From: Wenjunlia vitaminophila DSM 41686
GTDB lineage: Bacteria; Actinomycetota; Actinomycetes; Streptomycetales; Streptomycetaceae
Length of the DNA stretch: 64,000 bases
Direction of reading: 5' to 3'
Assembly (NCBI RefSeq): GCF_000380165.1
Contig: NZ_KB904713.1
Location: 156,031 to 220,030 of the forward strand
A program made the position numbers and the translations under genes. The notes under the pieces are model-generated. The model was not told the origin of the DNA. It searched no databases and was given only the letters and a program-made list of their open reading frames with translations. The first letter of the stretch is position 1, and each line of letters starts with the position of its first letter. This document shows, piece after piece, positions 8,438-16,962 of the stretch.

Positions 8438-8905
8438 ATGCGTTGCTCAGCGGTGGCCCGGCACGGTGCGTTCCTCCTCGTCCCGGCCGCCGCGCTGCTG
8501 GCGACCGGATGCGTGGACGTGGGCGGCCGGCCGCCGCACCCGCGGCCGCAGGGCTCCTCCGCGGTCCGGGTGTTGGACGAGGAGGCGCCGCGACCGGCGC
8601 CGGGCGTCCCCAGCGGCATACCGGAGCCTGGGGCGCCCATACCACGGTCGTCGCCGGCCGAGGTCCGGCCGGCGCGGCCCGAGGCCGGGCCGCCGGAGCC
8701 CCGGCCGGCCCACAGCCCGGTGCTCCCGTCCTCCTCCCGGCGGCCCGGCGCGCCCCCGCGACCCCCGGCCCGCCCGCAGCCCGCCCACCCGCCGCCAGCG
8801 GCGCCCCCGTCCGTCAGTGAGCCGCCGAAGACCGAGCCGCCCCCGGCCACCAAACCGTCCCCGAGTGTCGGTGAGTCCTCCGCACCGCCTGTCCCACCTG
8901 CGTGA
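8438..8905 (+). CDS. Putative proline-rich lipoprotein
   Basis: A 155-residue reading frame with a lipoprotein signal: a short basic N-terminus, a hydrophobic run FLLVPAAALLATG and Cys at residue 25 (LLATGC). The rest is a low-complexity Pro/Ala/Arg/Ser tail, probably a wall-spanning stalk rather than an enzyme. The Shine-Dalgarno is weak, and composition alone could produce such a frame in this GC-rich DNA, so the call depends on the lipobox. It is divergent from crcB, with about 70 bases between them. Confidence 0.5.
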   Translation: MRCSAVARHGAFLLVPAAALLATGCVDVGGRPPHPRPQGSSAVRVLDEEAPRPAPGVPSGIPEPGAPIPRSSPAEVRPARPEAGPPEPRPAHSPVLPSSSRRPGAPPRPPARPQPAHPPPAAPPSVSEPPKTEPPPATKPSPSVGESSAPPVPPA

Positions 8906-8983
8906 ACGCCGTGGTCGAGGGCGCGGCGTGCTACCCTCGAACAGAACGGTCATGCCGTGGCTGGTGCCGGCGGACGGGAAGGT

Positions 8984-9013
8984 TTGTTCCTCTCCGAGAA
9001 CAGGGCGTATGCT
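8984..9013 (+). promoter_or_regulatory. Candidate promoter of the DEAD-box helicase gene
   Basis: TTGTTC at 8984-8989 and TATGCT at 9008-9013 are separated by 18 bases, close to the vegetative (HrdB-type) consensus. Transcription from here would give a 5' leader of about 165 bases with lower GC than its surroundings. Long leaders are common for cold-shock helicases. Confidence 0.55.
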
Positions 9014-9185
9014 GGTAGATCGTTTGATCCCTCGTGTTTGATTCCTGTGTTTGACCCCCATTTGCCTGGCGCTGAAAGAACGCGCCCCTGGCGCGTTCCG
9101 ATCATTCCGTGGCTGGCCGCATCGAGGCGGTCTGTGAGAACTACGGAGCTGGCGCGTGCCACTCTCCGGAAGGTTCTGCTCTCGC

Positions 9186-11354
9186 ATGTCTGTAACCGCC
9201 GCTGACAGCTTTGCCATGCCCGTGGCCGAGCCGGTCGAGGTCGTGGAAGCCCCCCAGGCCCCCGAGGCCGCCCAGGCCCCTGACGCCCCCGCCGCGGACG
9301 CCCCCCAGTCGCCCGACGCGGCCGAACCGCGGGTCGCCACCTTCGGCGACCTCGGCCTCGCCGACGACATCGTGCGTGCCCTGGACAAGCGTGGGGTGAC
9401 CACCCCGTTCCCGATCCAGGCCGCCACCATCCCGGACGCCCTGGCCGGCCGGGACATCCTCGGCCGTGGCCGCACCGGCTCCGGCAAGACCCTCAGCTTC
9501 GGACTGCCCCTGCTGACCCGCCTCGCCGACGGCGGCCGGACCCGGGCCAAGCGCCCCCGGGGGCTGATCCTCACCCCGACCCGCGAGCTGGCCATGCAGG
9601 TCTCCGACGCGCTCGAGCCCTACGGCGCCGTGCTCGGCCTGGAGCTCAAGGTGGTCTGTGGCGGGACCTCGATGCCCCGTCAGATCTACGCCCTCGAACG
9701 CGGTGTGGACATCCTCGTCGCCACCCCGGGCCGGCTGCGTGACCTGATCGACCGCGGCGCCTGCACGCTGGACCAGGTCGAGGTCGCGGTCCTCGACGAG
9801 GCCGACCAGATGGCCGACATGGGCTTCCTGCCGGAGGTCACCGAGATCCTCGACCTGGTGCCGCCCGGCGGTCAGCGGATGCTGTTCTCCGCCACGCTGG
9901 AGAACGAGGTGGACACCCTCGTCAAGCGGTACCTGTCCGAGCCGGTCACCCACGAGGTGGACCCCTCGGCGGGCGCGGTCACCACCATGAGCCACCACCT
10001 GCTCGTGGTGAAGCCCAAGGACAAGGCGCCGGTGACGGCCGCCATCGCCGCCCGCAAGGGCCGCACCATCATCTTCGTGCGCACCCAGATGGGTGCCGAC
10101 CGGGTCGCCGAGCAGTTGGTCGAGGCAGGGGTGCGCGCCGACGCGCTGCACGGCGGCATGACCCAGGGCGCCCGCACCCGCACCCTCGGGGACTTCAAGG
10201 ACGGGTACGTCAGTGTCCTGGTCGCCACCGACGTCGCCGCCCGCGGCATCCACGTGGACGACATCGACCTGGTGCTGAACGTTGACCCCGCCGCCGACCA
10301 CAAGGACTACCTGCACCGTTCCGGCCGTACCGCTCGCGCTGGCCGCAGCGGCACCGTGGTCACCCTGGTCCTGCCCCACCAGCGCCGCTCCACGTTCCGG
10401 CTGCTCGAGGACGCGGGGGTGGAGGCGTCCCGGCACGTGGTCGGCGGCGCCTTCGACAACGAACTGGCCCAGATCACCGGCGCCCGGTCGCTGACCGAGG
10501 TCCAGGCCGAGTCCGCGGCGAACGCGGCGAGGCAGGCCGAGCGCGAGGTCGAGGAACTGACCCGCAGGCTGGAGAAGGTGCAGCGGCGCGCCGACGAACT
10601 GCGGGGGGACGCCGACCGTCTGGCGGCCCGCGCCGCCAGGGAGCGCGGCGAGCAGCCGCCGGCCCCCGCGTCGGACGCCACCGCGCGGCCGGAGTCGGAC
10701 GAGTCCCCCTCCGCGGTCGAGGAACCCCAGCGGAACGACCAGGCGGAACAGCCGCTCGGTGAGGGCCGTGAGGACTGGGCCCAGCGCCAGGGGGCCGGGG
10801 AGCGCGCCCCCCGGGACACCAGGGACGGCCGTGACTTCCGTGACCGTGACTCCCGCGCCCCGCGCACCGACGAACCGCGTCGCGACCGCTTCCAGAGCCG
10901 TGACCGTTACGCCGACCGCGACCGTTACGCCGACCGGGACCGGTACCAGGGTCGTGGTGGGCACGACCGCGGTGGCCACCCGCGTCGGGAGGACTCCCGC
11001 GGTGACGACCGGCGTCCGTACAACCGGCGCGAGGACCGCGGCGACCGCTCGTTCGACCGGCGTGACGACCGCCGGGGCTACGACCGGGACCGTTCGCCCC
11101 GTCCGTTCGAGCGGCGTGACGACCGCGGTGGCCGCCCCTACGACCGGGCACCCGGCCGGGAGCGTTCGCCCCGTCCGTTCGACCGCCGGGACGACCGCCG
11201 GGACCGGCCCCACGGCCGGGACGGTGGCGGCCGCCAGTTCGGCCACGACCGGCGTGACGACCGCCGTCCCACGGACCGCACGTCCGGCCGTGACGACCGC
11301 GGTGGCCGGGCGGGCTTCGGCGACCGCAAACCCCGCTGGAAGCGCGACGGCTGA
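9186..11354 (+). CDS. DEAD-box ATP-dependent RNA helicase
   Basis: A 722-residue helicase. Ordered motifs: Q-motif region TPFPIQAATIP (about 73-83), motif I GRTGSGKT (95-102), PTRELAMQV (Ia), VLDEADQMADMGF (II, about 205), LFSATLE (III), RTQMGADRVAEQL (IV), VATDVAARGIHV (V) and HRSGRTARAG (VI). After a coiled segment (VEELTRRLEKVQRRADEL) comes a 200-residue Arg/Asp/Gly tail full of DRYADRD and RPFDRRDDR repeats, a likely RNA-binding and condensate-forming region. The ATG at 9186 follows GGAAGG; a GTG at 9156 is possible. Probable role: RNA unwinding in ribosome assembly or mRNA decay. Confidence 0.95.
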   Translation: MSVTAADSFAMPVAEPVEVVEAPQAPEAAQAPDAPAADAPQSPDAAEPRVATFGDLGLADDIVRALDKRGVTTPFPIQAATIPDALAGRDILGRGRTGSGKTLSFGLPLLTRLADGGRTRAKRPRGLILTPTRELAMQVSDALEPYGAVLGLELKVVCGGTSMPRQIYALERGVDILVATPGRLRDLIDRGACTLDQVEVAVLDEADQMADMGFLPEVTEILDLVPPGGQRMLFSATLENEVDTLVKRYLSEPVTHEVDPSAGAVTTMSHHLLVVKPKDKAPVTAAIAARKGRTIIFVRTQMGADRVAEQLVEAGVRADALHGGMTQGARTRTLGDFKDGYVSVLVATDVAARGIHVDDIDLVLNVDPAADHKDYLHRSGRTARAGRSGTVVTLVLPHQRRSTFRLLEDAGVEASRHVVGGAFDNELAQITGARSLTEVQAESAANAARQAEREVEELTRRLEKVQRRADELRGDADRLAARAARERGEQPPAPASDATARPESDESPSAVEEPQRNDQAEQPLGEGREDWAQRQGAGERAPRDTRDGRDFRDRDSRAPRTDEPRRDRFQSRDRYADRDRYADRDRYQGRGGHDRGGHPRREDSRGDDRRPYNRREDRGDRSFDRRDDRRGYDRDRSPRPFERRDDRGGRPYDRAPGRERSPRPFDRRDDRRDRPHGRDGGGRQFGHDRRDDRRPTDRTSGRDDRGGRAGFGDRKPRWKRDG

Positions 11355-11360
11355 CCGTGC

Positions 11361-11391
11361 GCCGGGCCGGGGGCGGGTCCCCCGGCCCGGC
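11361..11391 (+). terminator. Hairpin terminator after the helicase gene
   Basis: A perfect 13-base GC stem (11361-11373 with 11379-11391) and 5-base loop stand seven bases past the stop codon. There is no U-tract, as is common in Streptomyces. Confidence 0.65.
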
Positions 11392-11487
11392 GGCGCGGCA
11401 CGCGGGGCCGTCGGAGACGCCGGCCCGCCGTCCGCCCCGGAATGCCATGGACGAGGCCGGGGGCAGGACCGGTACCCTTGCCAGTCG

Positions 11488-11560
11488 GGGCCGCTAGCTC
11501 AATTGGCAGAGCTGCGGACTTTTAATCCGTAGGTTCAGGGTTCGAGCCCCTGGCGGCCCA
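11488..11560 (+). tRNA. tRNA-Lys (anticodon TTT)
   Basis: A full cloverleaf: acceptor GGGCCGC pairs with GCGGCCC, the D-arm is GCTCAATTGGCAGAGC, the anticodon loop is CTTTTAA with anticodon TTT, and the T-arm contains GGTTCGAGCCCC. Discriminator A at 11560; CCA is not encoded. TACCCT at about 11473 could be its -10 element. Confidence 0.97.
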
Positions 11561-11588
11561 CCGAGTGACACCCCGTTGACCAGCACTG

Positions 11589-11624
11589 GAGTGCCCCGAC
11601 TGGTTCCCACCAGTCGGGGCACTC
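11589..11624 (+). terminator. Hairpin terminator after tRNA-Lys
   Basis: A perfect 15-base stem (11589-11603 with 11610-11624) and 6-base loop lie 28 bases after the tRNA. It is followed by CGTCGTTCC rather than a true U-run. Confidence 0.7.
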
Positions 11625-11934
11625 CGTCGTTCCGGCCCTCGTGCGTGAGCACGGGGCCTCGCGCGGAGGCGTCACCGAACGCCCCCGCGTCGGCACGGGG
11701 CGCGGTCGCCTCCCGGGTGTGGTTCGGCCGTCGCGGGGAACGGTCGGGACCGCGCGGAACGGAGGCATCCGACCAGGCGTGGCGGGTACCCGTCCACGCG
11801 GTGGGTCGGCGGAACCCGACCGGAACCCGACCGGAACCCCGACAAGACCGACCGGCGCCCGGCGCCCGGCCGGACCGTCCGCGCGGGGCAGGAACTGCTG
11901 GGCCGCGGCGGACGACGAAGGGCAGGTGGTTGAG

Positions 11935-12252
11935 ATGGCGCACACCAACGTCCACGACGTCCTCGGCGCGCTGAAGGAAGTGGACTTCCCCGCGGACAAG
12001 GACGCCCTGCTGACGGCGGCACGCCGCGCGGGGGCCTCGGACGAGGTGCTGAAGGCACTGCGCGGCATCCCGCCCGAGGAGTACGGCAACCGCCAGGACG
12101 TGGCGCGTTCCGTCCGGGTGGACGCCGACTCTGACCTGCGCCACAGCCGCGCGCAGCGGGCGGAGCAGGCCCGGGGCCACGGCAGGCAGGGCCTGTCCCA
12201 GCACCTGCGCGACGTTCCCAAGCCTCCGGTGGAGGACGAACTGGACCGGTGA
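11935..12252 (+). CDS. DUF2795 domain protein
   Basis: A 105-residue cytosolic protein. Residues 8-60 (DVLGALKEVDFPADKDALL... ALRGIPPEEYGNRQDVARSV) are a DUF2795 domain, a short helical fold common in actinobacteria and cyanobacteria with no proven function. The ATG at 11935 follows GGGCAGGTGG. The roughly 310 bases between the tRNA-Lys terminator and this gene carry no recognisable gene. It is probably co-transcribed with the small gene at 12308. Confidence 0.85.
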   Translation: MAHTNVHDVLGALKEVDFPADKDALLTAARRAGASDEVLKALRGIPPEEYGNRQDVARSVRVDADSDLRHSRAQRAEQARGHGRQGLSQHLRDVPKPPVEDELDR

Positions 12253-12307
12253 CGGCCAACGCCTCCCCCCCCCGAGCATCGTGACGAGCACCGTGAGGAG
12301 TCACACC

Positions 12308-12502
12308 ATGGGCAACCAGGAAGAACCCGAACCGCGCCACGAGGGCCGGCGGCCGCAGCTCCGCACCGGTGGCGACCAGCCGATCGACCCGGAGGACCTG
12401 GTGATGGCGTCCGGGCGGGAGGTCACGCCGGAGAGGGTCGAGGAGGCCAGGCGGCTCATCGAGGAGAAGGGGGCGGCGGCCATCGAGGAGTACCTGCCCT
12501 GA
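12308..12502 (+). CDS. Small conserved hypothetical protein (64 aa)
   Basis: A 64-residue hydrophilic protein, MGNQEEPEPRHEGRR at its start and ARRLIEEKGAAAIEEYLP at its end. A strong GTGAGGAGT stands at the proper distance before the ATG, and the sequence looks like a known small Streptomyces family of unknown role. It lies 55 bases after the DUF2795 gene. The C-terminal half should form one amphipathic helix. Confidence 0.7.
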   Translation: MGNQEEPEPRHEGRRPQLRTGGDQPIDPEDLVMASGREVTPERVEEARRLIEEKGAAAIEEYLP

Positions 12503-12733
12503 GCGGCGCCCGCGGGGGCGGAGCCGCGGGTGCCGCGGCGGGGTCGCGGTGGTGTGCGGTCAGGTGGCCGTCGCTGCCAGGTACCCGCCAGGTGTGGTGG
12601 GTACCTGGCGGACTCGTGGGCTGTGCGTTGGCCACGGGCCACGCTACGGTGAGGTTTGGGAAAGATGCCCTAGACGTTGTCGATACTCGCATTACTTGGG
12701 TTTTCGCTTTGTTCGTTCTTCTTGGGGCTTCGT

Positions 12734-13006
12734 ATGTCAGATGATCCGTGGACCATTGAGCGCGTCTGCGAGGCCCTCCGCGACGGCGTTCTGGTGCGGG
12801 AGTTCCTCGATGAGATCAACAAAGCGCCCGCACACCAGTTGCTCCATGTGTTCACACGGTGGCAGGTTGTCGCCGGCGATATCGACGCGGCCGTGCGGCG
12901 TGGGCGCGAACTCGCCACCTACGAAGATCGGGGCGAGGATCTGCCGGGCCAGTGGGTTGACGTCACCGACCGCGTCCGGGAGGAGGCAGCGACGGCCCGC
13001 ACGTAG
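12734..13006 (+). CDS. Small hypothetical protein (90 aa)
   Basis: A 90-residue protein beginning MSDDPWTIERVCEALRDG. It is soluble and probably helical, with a central ...HQLLHVFTRWQVVAGDIDAAVRRGREL segment. I do not recognise the family. The upstream 70 bases and the 5' part of the gene are distinctly lower in GC than everything around, and codon use includes more A/T third positions than its neighbours. That hints at recent acquisition. The frame upstream to 12677 gives a hydrophobic extension with no ribosome-binding site, so the ATG at 12734 is preferred. Confidence 0.65.
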   Translation: MSDDPWTIERVCEALRDGVLVREFLDEINKAPAHQLLHVFTRWQVVAGDIDAAVRRGRELATYEDRGEDLPGQWVDVTDRVREEAATART

Positions 13007-13058
13007 GGAGCCGCCTGATCAGAACGTTCGTCCCCCCGGCACCCTCGACCAGCCCCGG

Positions 13059-14798
13059 TCAGGCGGTCGCCGCGGCCAGCCGTACCGAGTTCTCCAGCAG
13101 CACGGCGTGGACGAAGGCCTGGGGGAGGTTGCCGCGTAGCTGTCGTTGGGCGACGTCGTACTCCTCGGCGAACAGGCCGGAGGGGCCGCAGGCGGCTCGG
13201 GTGCGTTCGAACCAGCGGGCGGCCTGCGTCGTGCGTCCCTCGGTGAGGCAGGCTGAGCACAGCAGGAAGCCGCACAGCAGGAAGGCCCCCTCGTCCTGGC
13301 CCAGTGGGTGGTCCCGGTAACGGAACCGGTAGACGTAGCCGTCGGAGGTCAGGTGGCGTTCCACGGCCTGCCGGGTGGCCGAGAGGCCGGACGTGGCGGG
13401 GTCCTGGCAGCCACGGGCCAGGGGGCGGAGCAGGGCCGCGTCGGGGCCCTCGTCCTCGGAGGAACGTTTCCACGCGCCACCGGGGTGGCGGCAGCAGCGT
13501 TCCGTCTCGCGCCAGATGGCGTCGGCGAGTCCGCGCCAGTGGGTGCTGTCCGCGCCGGGGATCTCCGCCGCGGCGGCGCGCAGACCGGTGACGGCGATGA
13601 GCCTGGAGTGGGTCCACCAGGCGGGTTCGAGTTCCCACAGGCCCGCGTCGGGGGCCTGCCAGTGCTCCTCGATGGCCCGCGCCGCGACGCCTGCCGCGCG
13701 CACCGCCTCGTCGTCGATCCCGCTGCGGCGGGCGACCGTCGCGAACAGGTCGAGCACCTCCCCGAAGACGTCGAGTTGGAACTCGCCGCCCGCCCGGTTG
13801 CCGACGCGGCGACCACCCCCGGGGTACCCGCGCACGGTGAGCTGCCGCTCTTCCGGCAGGGGGTGGCCGTCCACGGTGTAGACGGGCCGGAGCCGTGGCC
13901 CGTCGGCGAGGACGCGTTCGGTGACGAAGCGGACGGCGGTGTCGGCGAGGGGGTGGGCGGTGTGGGTGGCGACGGCGATGCCGGCGTAGCACTGGTCGCG
14001 TATCCAGGCGTAGCGGTAGTCGTAGTTGCGGTTGCTGGTGGCGCGTTCCGGCAGCGACGTGGTGGCCGCCGCCACCATGCCACCTGACGTGCTGGTGAGG
14101 CCGCGCAGCACGGCGTAGGCCTGGCGCGTGTCCCGGGGAGCGGCCGTGGTGGCGCAGTCGGGGACGGCGTCGGCCCAGGCCCGTTCGGTGGTGTCCCACA
14201 GGTGGGCGGGGATCAGGGGGCGGCCGTCCGGGGCGTCGGAGACCTCCAGGACGACGTCGTGCTGCTGTCCCTCGGGGACGTCGATGTGGGTGATCAGGGA
14301 ACCGTCGGTGTGGGGCACCGCGTCCGGGGCGCCGAGCAGCCGGACGTGCAGGGCGCCGGAGCGGGCGTGCCACAGGTCCGTGTGGTGGCGCAGGTCGTGC
14401 ATGGCGTGCCCGCCGAACCCCGCCCGGACGTCGAGGCGGAGCCGCACCCGCGCGTCGCCCCGCAGGGCGCGGACCCGGCGCAGCAGGACGGCGCGGCCGG
14501 TCTCGGCGGGCATCGCCAGGGCTTGGCGGCACTCGGTCACGCCGTCGCCGTGGATCCACCGGTTGACGTAGATCAGGGTCCCGTCCTCGTAGAAGCCGCC
14601 CCAGACGTTCCAGGGGTCGTCCGGGCTGACGCTGAAGGCTCCGGGGCCGCCGATGAGCTCCGCGAACACCGCCTCGTCGTGCCATCGCGGGGCGCACATC
14701 CACACCACGTTCCCCCGGGGGCCGATGAGCGCGCCGCGTTCGCCGTCGGCCAGCAGGGCGTAGTCCCGCAGCACCCAGGGGCTGTCGGGTCCGCTCAC
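13059..14798 (-). CDS. Glycoside hydrolase family 15 protein (glucoamylase/trehalase-like)
   Basis: A 579-residue cytosolic GH15 enzyme without signal peptide. The N-terminal beta-sandwich region (SPWVLRDYALLADGERGALIGPRG) precedes the (alpha/alpha)6 barrel with the family segment NRNYDYRYAWIRDQCYAG, and the later WELEPAWWTHSRL and DEGPDAALLRPLA helices. Such proteins hydrolyse alpha-glucosidic bonds in maltooligosaccharides, trehalose or similar sugars; the exact substrate is open. The GTG start at 14798 overlaps the TGA of the pyruvate-oxidase-like gene by four bases (GTGA), so both are made from one mRNA with coupled translation. Confidence 0.88.
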   Translation of the reverse strand: MSGPDSPWVLRDYALLADGERGALIGPRGNVVWMCAPRWHDEAVFAELIGGPGAFSVSPDDPWNVWGGFYEDGTLIYVNRWIHGDGVTECRQALAMPAETGRAVLLRRVRALRGDARVRLRLDVRAGFGGHAMHDLRHHTDLWHARSGALHVRLLGAPDAVPHTDGSLITHIDVPEGQQHDVVLEVSDAPDGRPLIPAHLWDTTERAWADAVPDCATTAAPRDTRQAYAVLRGLTSTSGGMVAAATTSLPERATSNRNYDYRYAWIRDQCYAGIAVATHTAHPLADTAVRFVTERVLADGPRLRPVYTVDGHPLPEERQLTVRGYPGGGRRVGNRAGGEFQLDVFGEVLDLFATVARRSGIDDEAVRAAGVAARAIEEHWQAPDAGLWELEPAWWTHSRLIAVTGLRAAAAEIPGADSTHWRGLADAIWRETERCCRHPGGAWKRSSEDEGPDAALLRPLARGCQDPATSGLSATRQAVERHLTSDGYVYRFRYRDHPLGQDEGAFLLCGFLLCSACLTEGRTTQAARWFERTRAACGPSGLFAEEYDVAQRQLRGNLPQAFVHAVLLENSVRLAAATA

Positions 14799-16582
14799 CC
14801 GCGGCCCGTGAAGTGCTCGGCGAGCTTCTGCCTGACCCCCCGGGTGGCGATGCCGACGCGCTCGGGGTCGGACACGGCGGCCTTGGCGGCCTTCTTGCCC
14901 TGCTCCAGCATGATGTGCGGGGGGATGGGGGCGATCTCGGCGTCCACCTTGAACTCCAGGACGACCGGGCGGTCGCAGGCGAGCGCCTCGTCCCAGGCCT
15001 CGCCGACCTTCTTGGGCGAGTCGCACATGATGCCCTTCAGCCCGAGCAGGTCGGCGTACGCGGCGTAGGGGACGTCGGGGATCTGCTGCGAGCCGGGGAA
15101 CTTCGGGTCGCCGCCCATGGCCCGCTGCTCCCAGGTGACCTGGTTGAGGTCCTGGTTGTTCAGCACGCAGAAGACGAACGGTGGGCCGGCCGCCAGCTCC
15201 CGCAGGTACCGCTTTACGGTGATCATCTCGTTCATGCCGTTCATCTGGAACGCGCCGTCGCCGACGAACGCGATCACCGGGCGGTCGGGGTGGGCGAAGC
15301 GTGCCGCGATCGCGTACGGAACGGCGGGTCCCATGGTGGCCAGCGTCCCGGACAGCGAGGCACGCATGCCGTCGTTGAGCCGCAGGTGCCGCGCCCACCA
15401 GTTGGTCCCGGAGCCGGAGTCGGCGGTGACGATGGCGTCGTGGGGCAGCCGGGGGGACAGCTCGCTGGCGACGGCCTGCGGGTTGATCTTCCCGCCGAAG
15501 TGCTGGCCGGCGCGCTTGTCGCAGATGGCGTTCCACTCGCGGACGTTCTTCTCGATCTCCTGGCGCCAGTCCCGCGCGTCCTTGCGCCTCAGCAGGGGGA
15601 TGAGCTCCCTGAGCGTCTCCCTGGCGTCGCCCACGAGGTGGGCCTCCATCGGGTAGCGGATGCCGATCATCCGCCCGTCGATGTCGATCTCGACGCCCCG
15701 GGCCTGTCCCTCGTCGGGCAGCCACTCGCCGTAGGGGAAACTGGTGCCGATCATGAACAGTGTGTCGCAGTGGCGCATCATCTCGTCGCTGGCCTTGCTG
15801 CCGAGCAGCCCGATCGGCCCGGTGACGTAGGGCAGGTCGTCGGGGAGGACCTCGCGGCCGAGCAGGGCCTTGGCGACGCCGGCACCCAGGAGTTCGGCTG
15901 CCTGGGTGACCTCGTCGGCGGCGCCGGCCGCGCCCTGGCCGATGAGCATGGCGACCCGCTGGCCCTCGTTCAGCACCTGGGCGGCGAGCTGGAGTTCCTC
16001 CTCGTTGGGCAGGACCCGGGGCCGGCTCCAGCCGACGCTGGAGTACACCGCCCCGTGGGTCTTCGGCGGTGAGGGCTGGGCACTGGCCTCCTGGATGTCC
16101 TCGGGCACGATGATCGTGGCCACGCCGCGGCGGGTCAGTGCCGTCTTGAAGGCGCGGTCGATGACGTGCCGGGCCTGAGCCGGGTGCACGATCATCTGGC
16201 AGAACTCGGAGACGTCCGCGAACAGGCACTCCAGCGCGATCTCCTGCTGGTAGTGGGAGCCGAGGCACAGGGTCTTCTGCTGACCGACGACGGCGACCAC
16301 CGGCTGGTGGTCGAGCTTGGCGTCGTACAGGCCGTTGAGCAGGTGGATGGCACCGGGACCCGATGTGGCGAAGCAGCAGCCGACCTCGCCGGTGAACTTG
16401 GCGTGGCCGCAGGCCATGAACGCGGCCATCTCCTCGTGCCGGGTCTGGATGAACGCCGGGTTCCCCCGCGCCCGGTCGAACGCGCCGAGGAATCCGTTGA
16501 TCCCGTCCCCCGGATAGCCGTAGACCCGACGCACCCCCCACTGCTGGAGTCGGTCCAGGACGTAGTCGGCGACCTGAGTCAT
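14795..16582 (-). CDS. Thiamine-diphosphate enzyme, pyruvate oxidase/dehydrogenase type (PoxB-like)
   Basis: A 595-residue ThDP-dependent enzyme with the three domains in order: PYR domain (MTQVADYVLDRLQQWGVRRVYGYPGDGINGFLG, with the catalytic Glu in TRHEEMAAFMA), a central FAD/nucleotide-type domain, and the PP domain with the ThDP motif GDGAFQMNGMNEMITVKRY... NNQDLNQVTWEQ. It resembles quinone-dependent pyruvate dehydrogenase, which turns pyruvate into acetate plus CO2 and passes electrons to the respiratory chain. Acetolactate synthase-type activity cannot be excluded. It leads a two-gene operon with the GH15 gene and lies next to remains of respiratory genes, which suits an electron-donating role. 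Confidence 0.87.
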   Translation of the reverse strand: MTQVADYVLDRLQQWGVRRVYGYPGDGINGFLGAFDRARGNPAFIQTRHEEMAAFMACGHAKFTGEVGCCFATSGPGAIHLLNGLYDAKLDHQPVVAVVGQQKTLCLGSHYQQEIALECLFADVSEFCQMIVHPAQARHVIDRAFKTALTRRGVATIIVPEDIQEASAQPSPPKTHGAVYSSVGWSRPRVLPNEEELQLAAQVLNEGQRVAMLIGQGAAGAADEVTQAAELLGAGVAKALLGREVLPDDLPYVTGPIGLLGSKASDEMMRHCDTLFMIGTSFPYGEWLPDEGQARGVEIDIDGRMIGIRYPMEAHLVGDARETLRELIPLLRRKDARDWRQEIEKNVREWNAICDKRAGQHFGGKINPQAVASELSPRLPHDAIVTADSGSGTNWWARHLRLNDGMRASLSGTLATMGPAVPYAIAARFAHPDRPVIAFVGDGAFQMNGMNEMITVKRYLRELAAGPPFVFCVLNNQDLNQVTWEQRAMGGDPKFPGSQQIPDVPYAAYADLLGLKGIMCDSPKKVGEAWDEALACDRPVVLEFKVDAEIAPIPPHIMLEQGKKAAKAAVSDPERVGIATRGVRQKLAEHFTGRG

Positions 16583-16962
16583 GGGCGCGCACCTCTGGTT
16601 CCCTGGTAGTCAGCAACGCCCCTGCCCGCCAGTGCGGCCGCGTCAGGGGCGCGGACCGGACGAAGTACCCGTTGTCCGGCTTTCCTAACCCGCGGCCCGC
16701 GTGCGCCCGGCCGCCCGCCCCGGGGCCGGCGGTCGGGCGCCGCCCGACCGGCCCAACGGCGCGTTTGGGGCCGGTGGCTCGGCGGGGACCCTGACCGGCG
16801 GAACAGCCGGCCGGGACGGTCAGCGTGGCGGCCCACACACCACGCCCCGCCCGGCCCGGCGCCGAAGCGCCGTCGGCGAGTGCGTCGCCGGTGGAGGAGG
16901 CAGGGAGTCGGCGTCGGACAAGCGCGGGCGGCGGTCCCGGCCGGGACGGGGCGAACGGGCGG
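16583..16962. other. Intergenic region between poxB-like gene and qcrB remnant
   Basis: About 380 bases of extremely GC-rich DNA separate the divergent genes. No gene, clear promoter or notable repeat was recognised; the short frames on both strands look like chance. Confidence 0.5.

Noticed and set aside
8368..8440. Fluoride riboswitch upstream of the crcB pair
   Set aside because: The short GC-rich stretch does not show the crcB-motif core and is largely taken up by the divergent lipoprotein gene start.
10860..11340. Repetitive block at the end of the helicase gene considered as a separate repeat element
   Set aside because: It is the in-frame Arg/Asp/Gly-rich tail typical of DEAD-box proteins.
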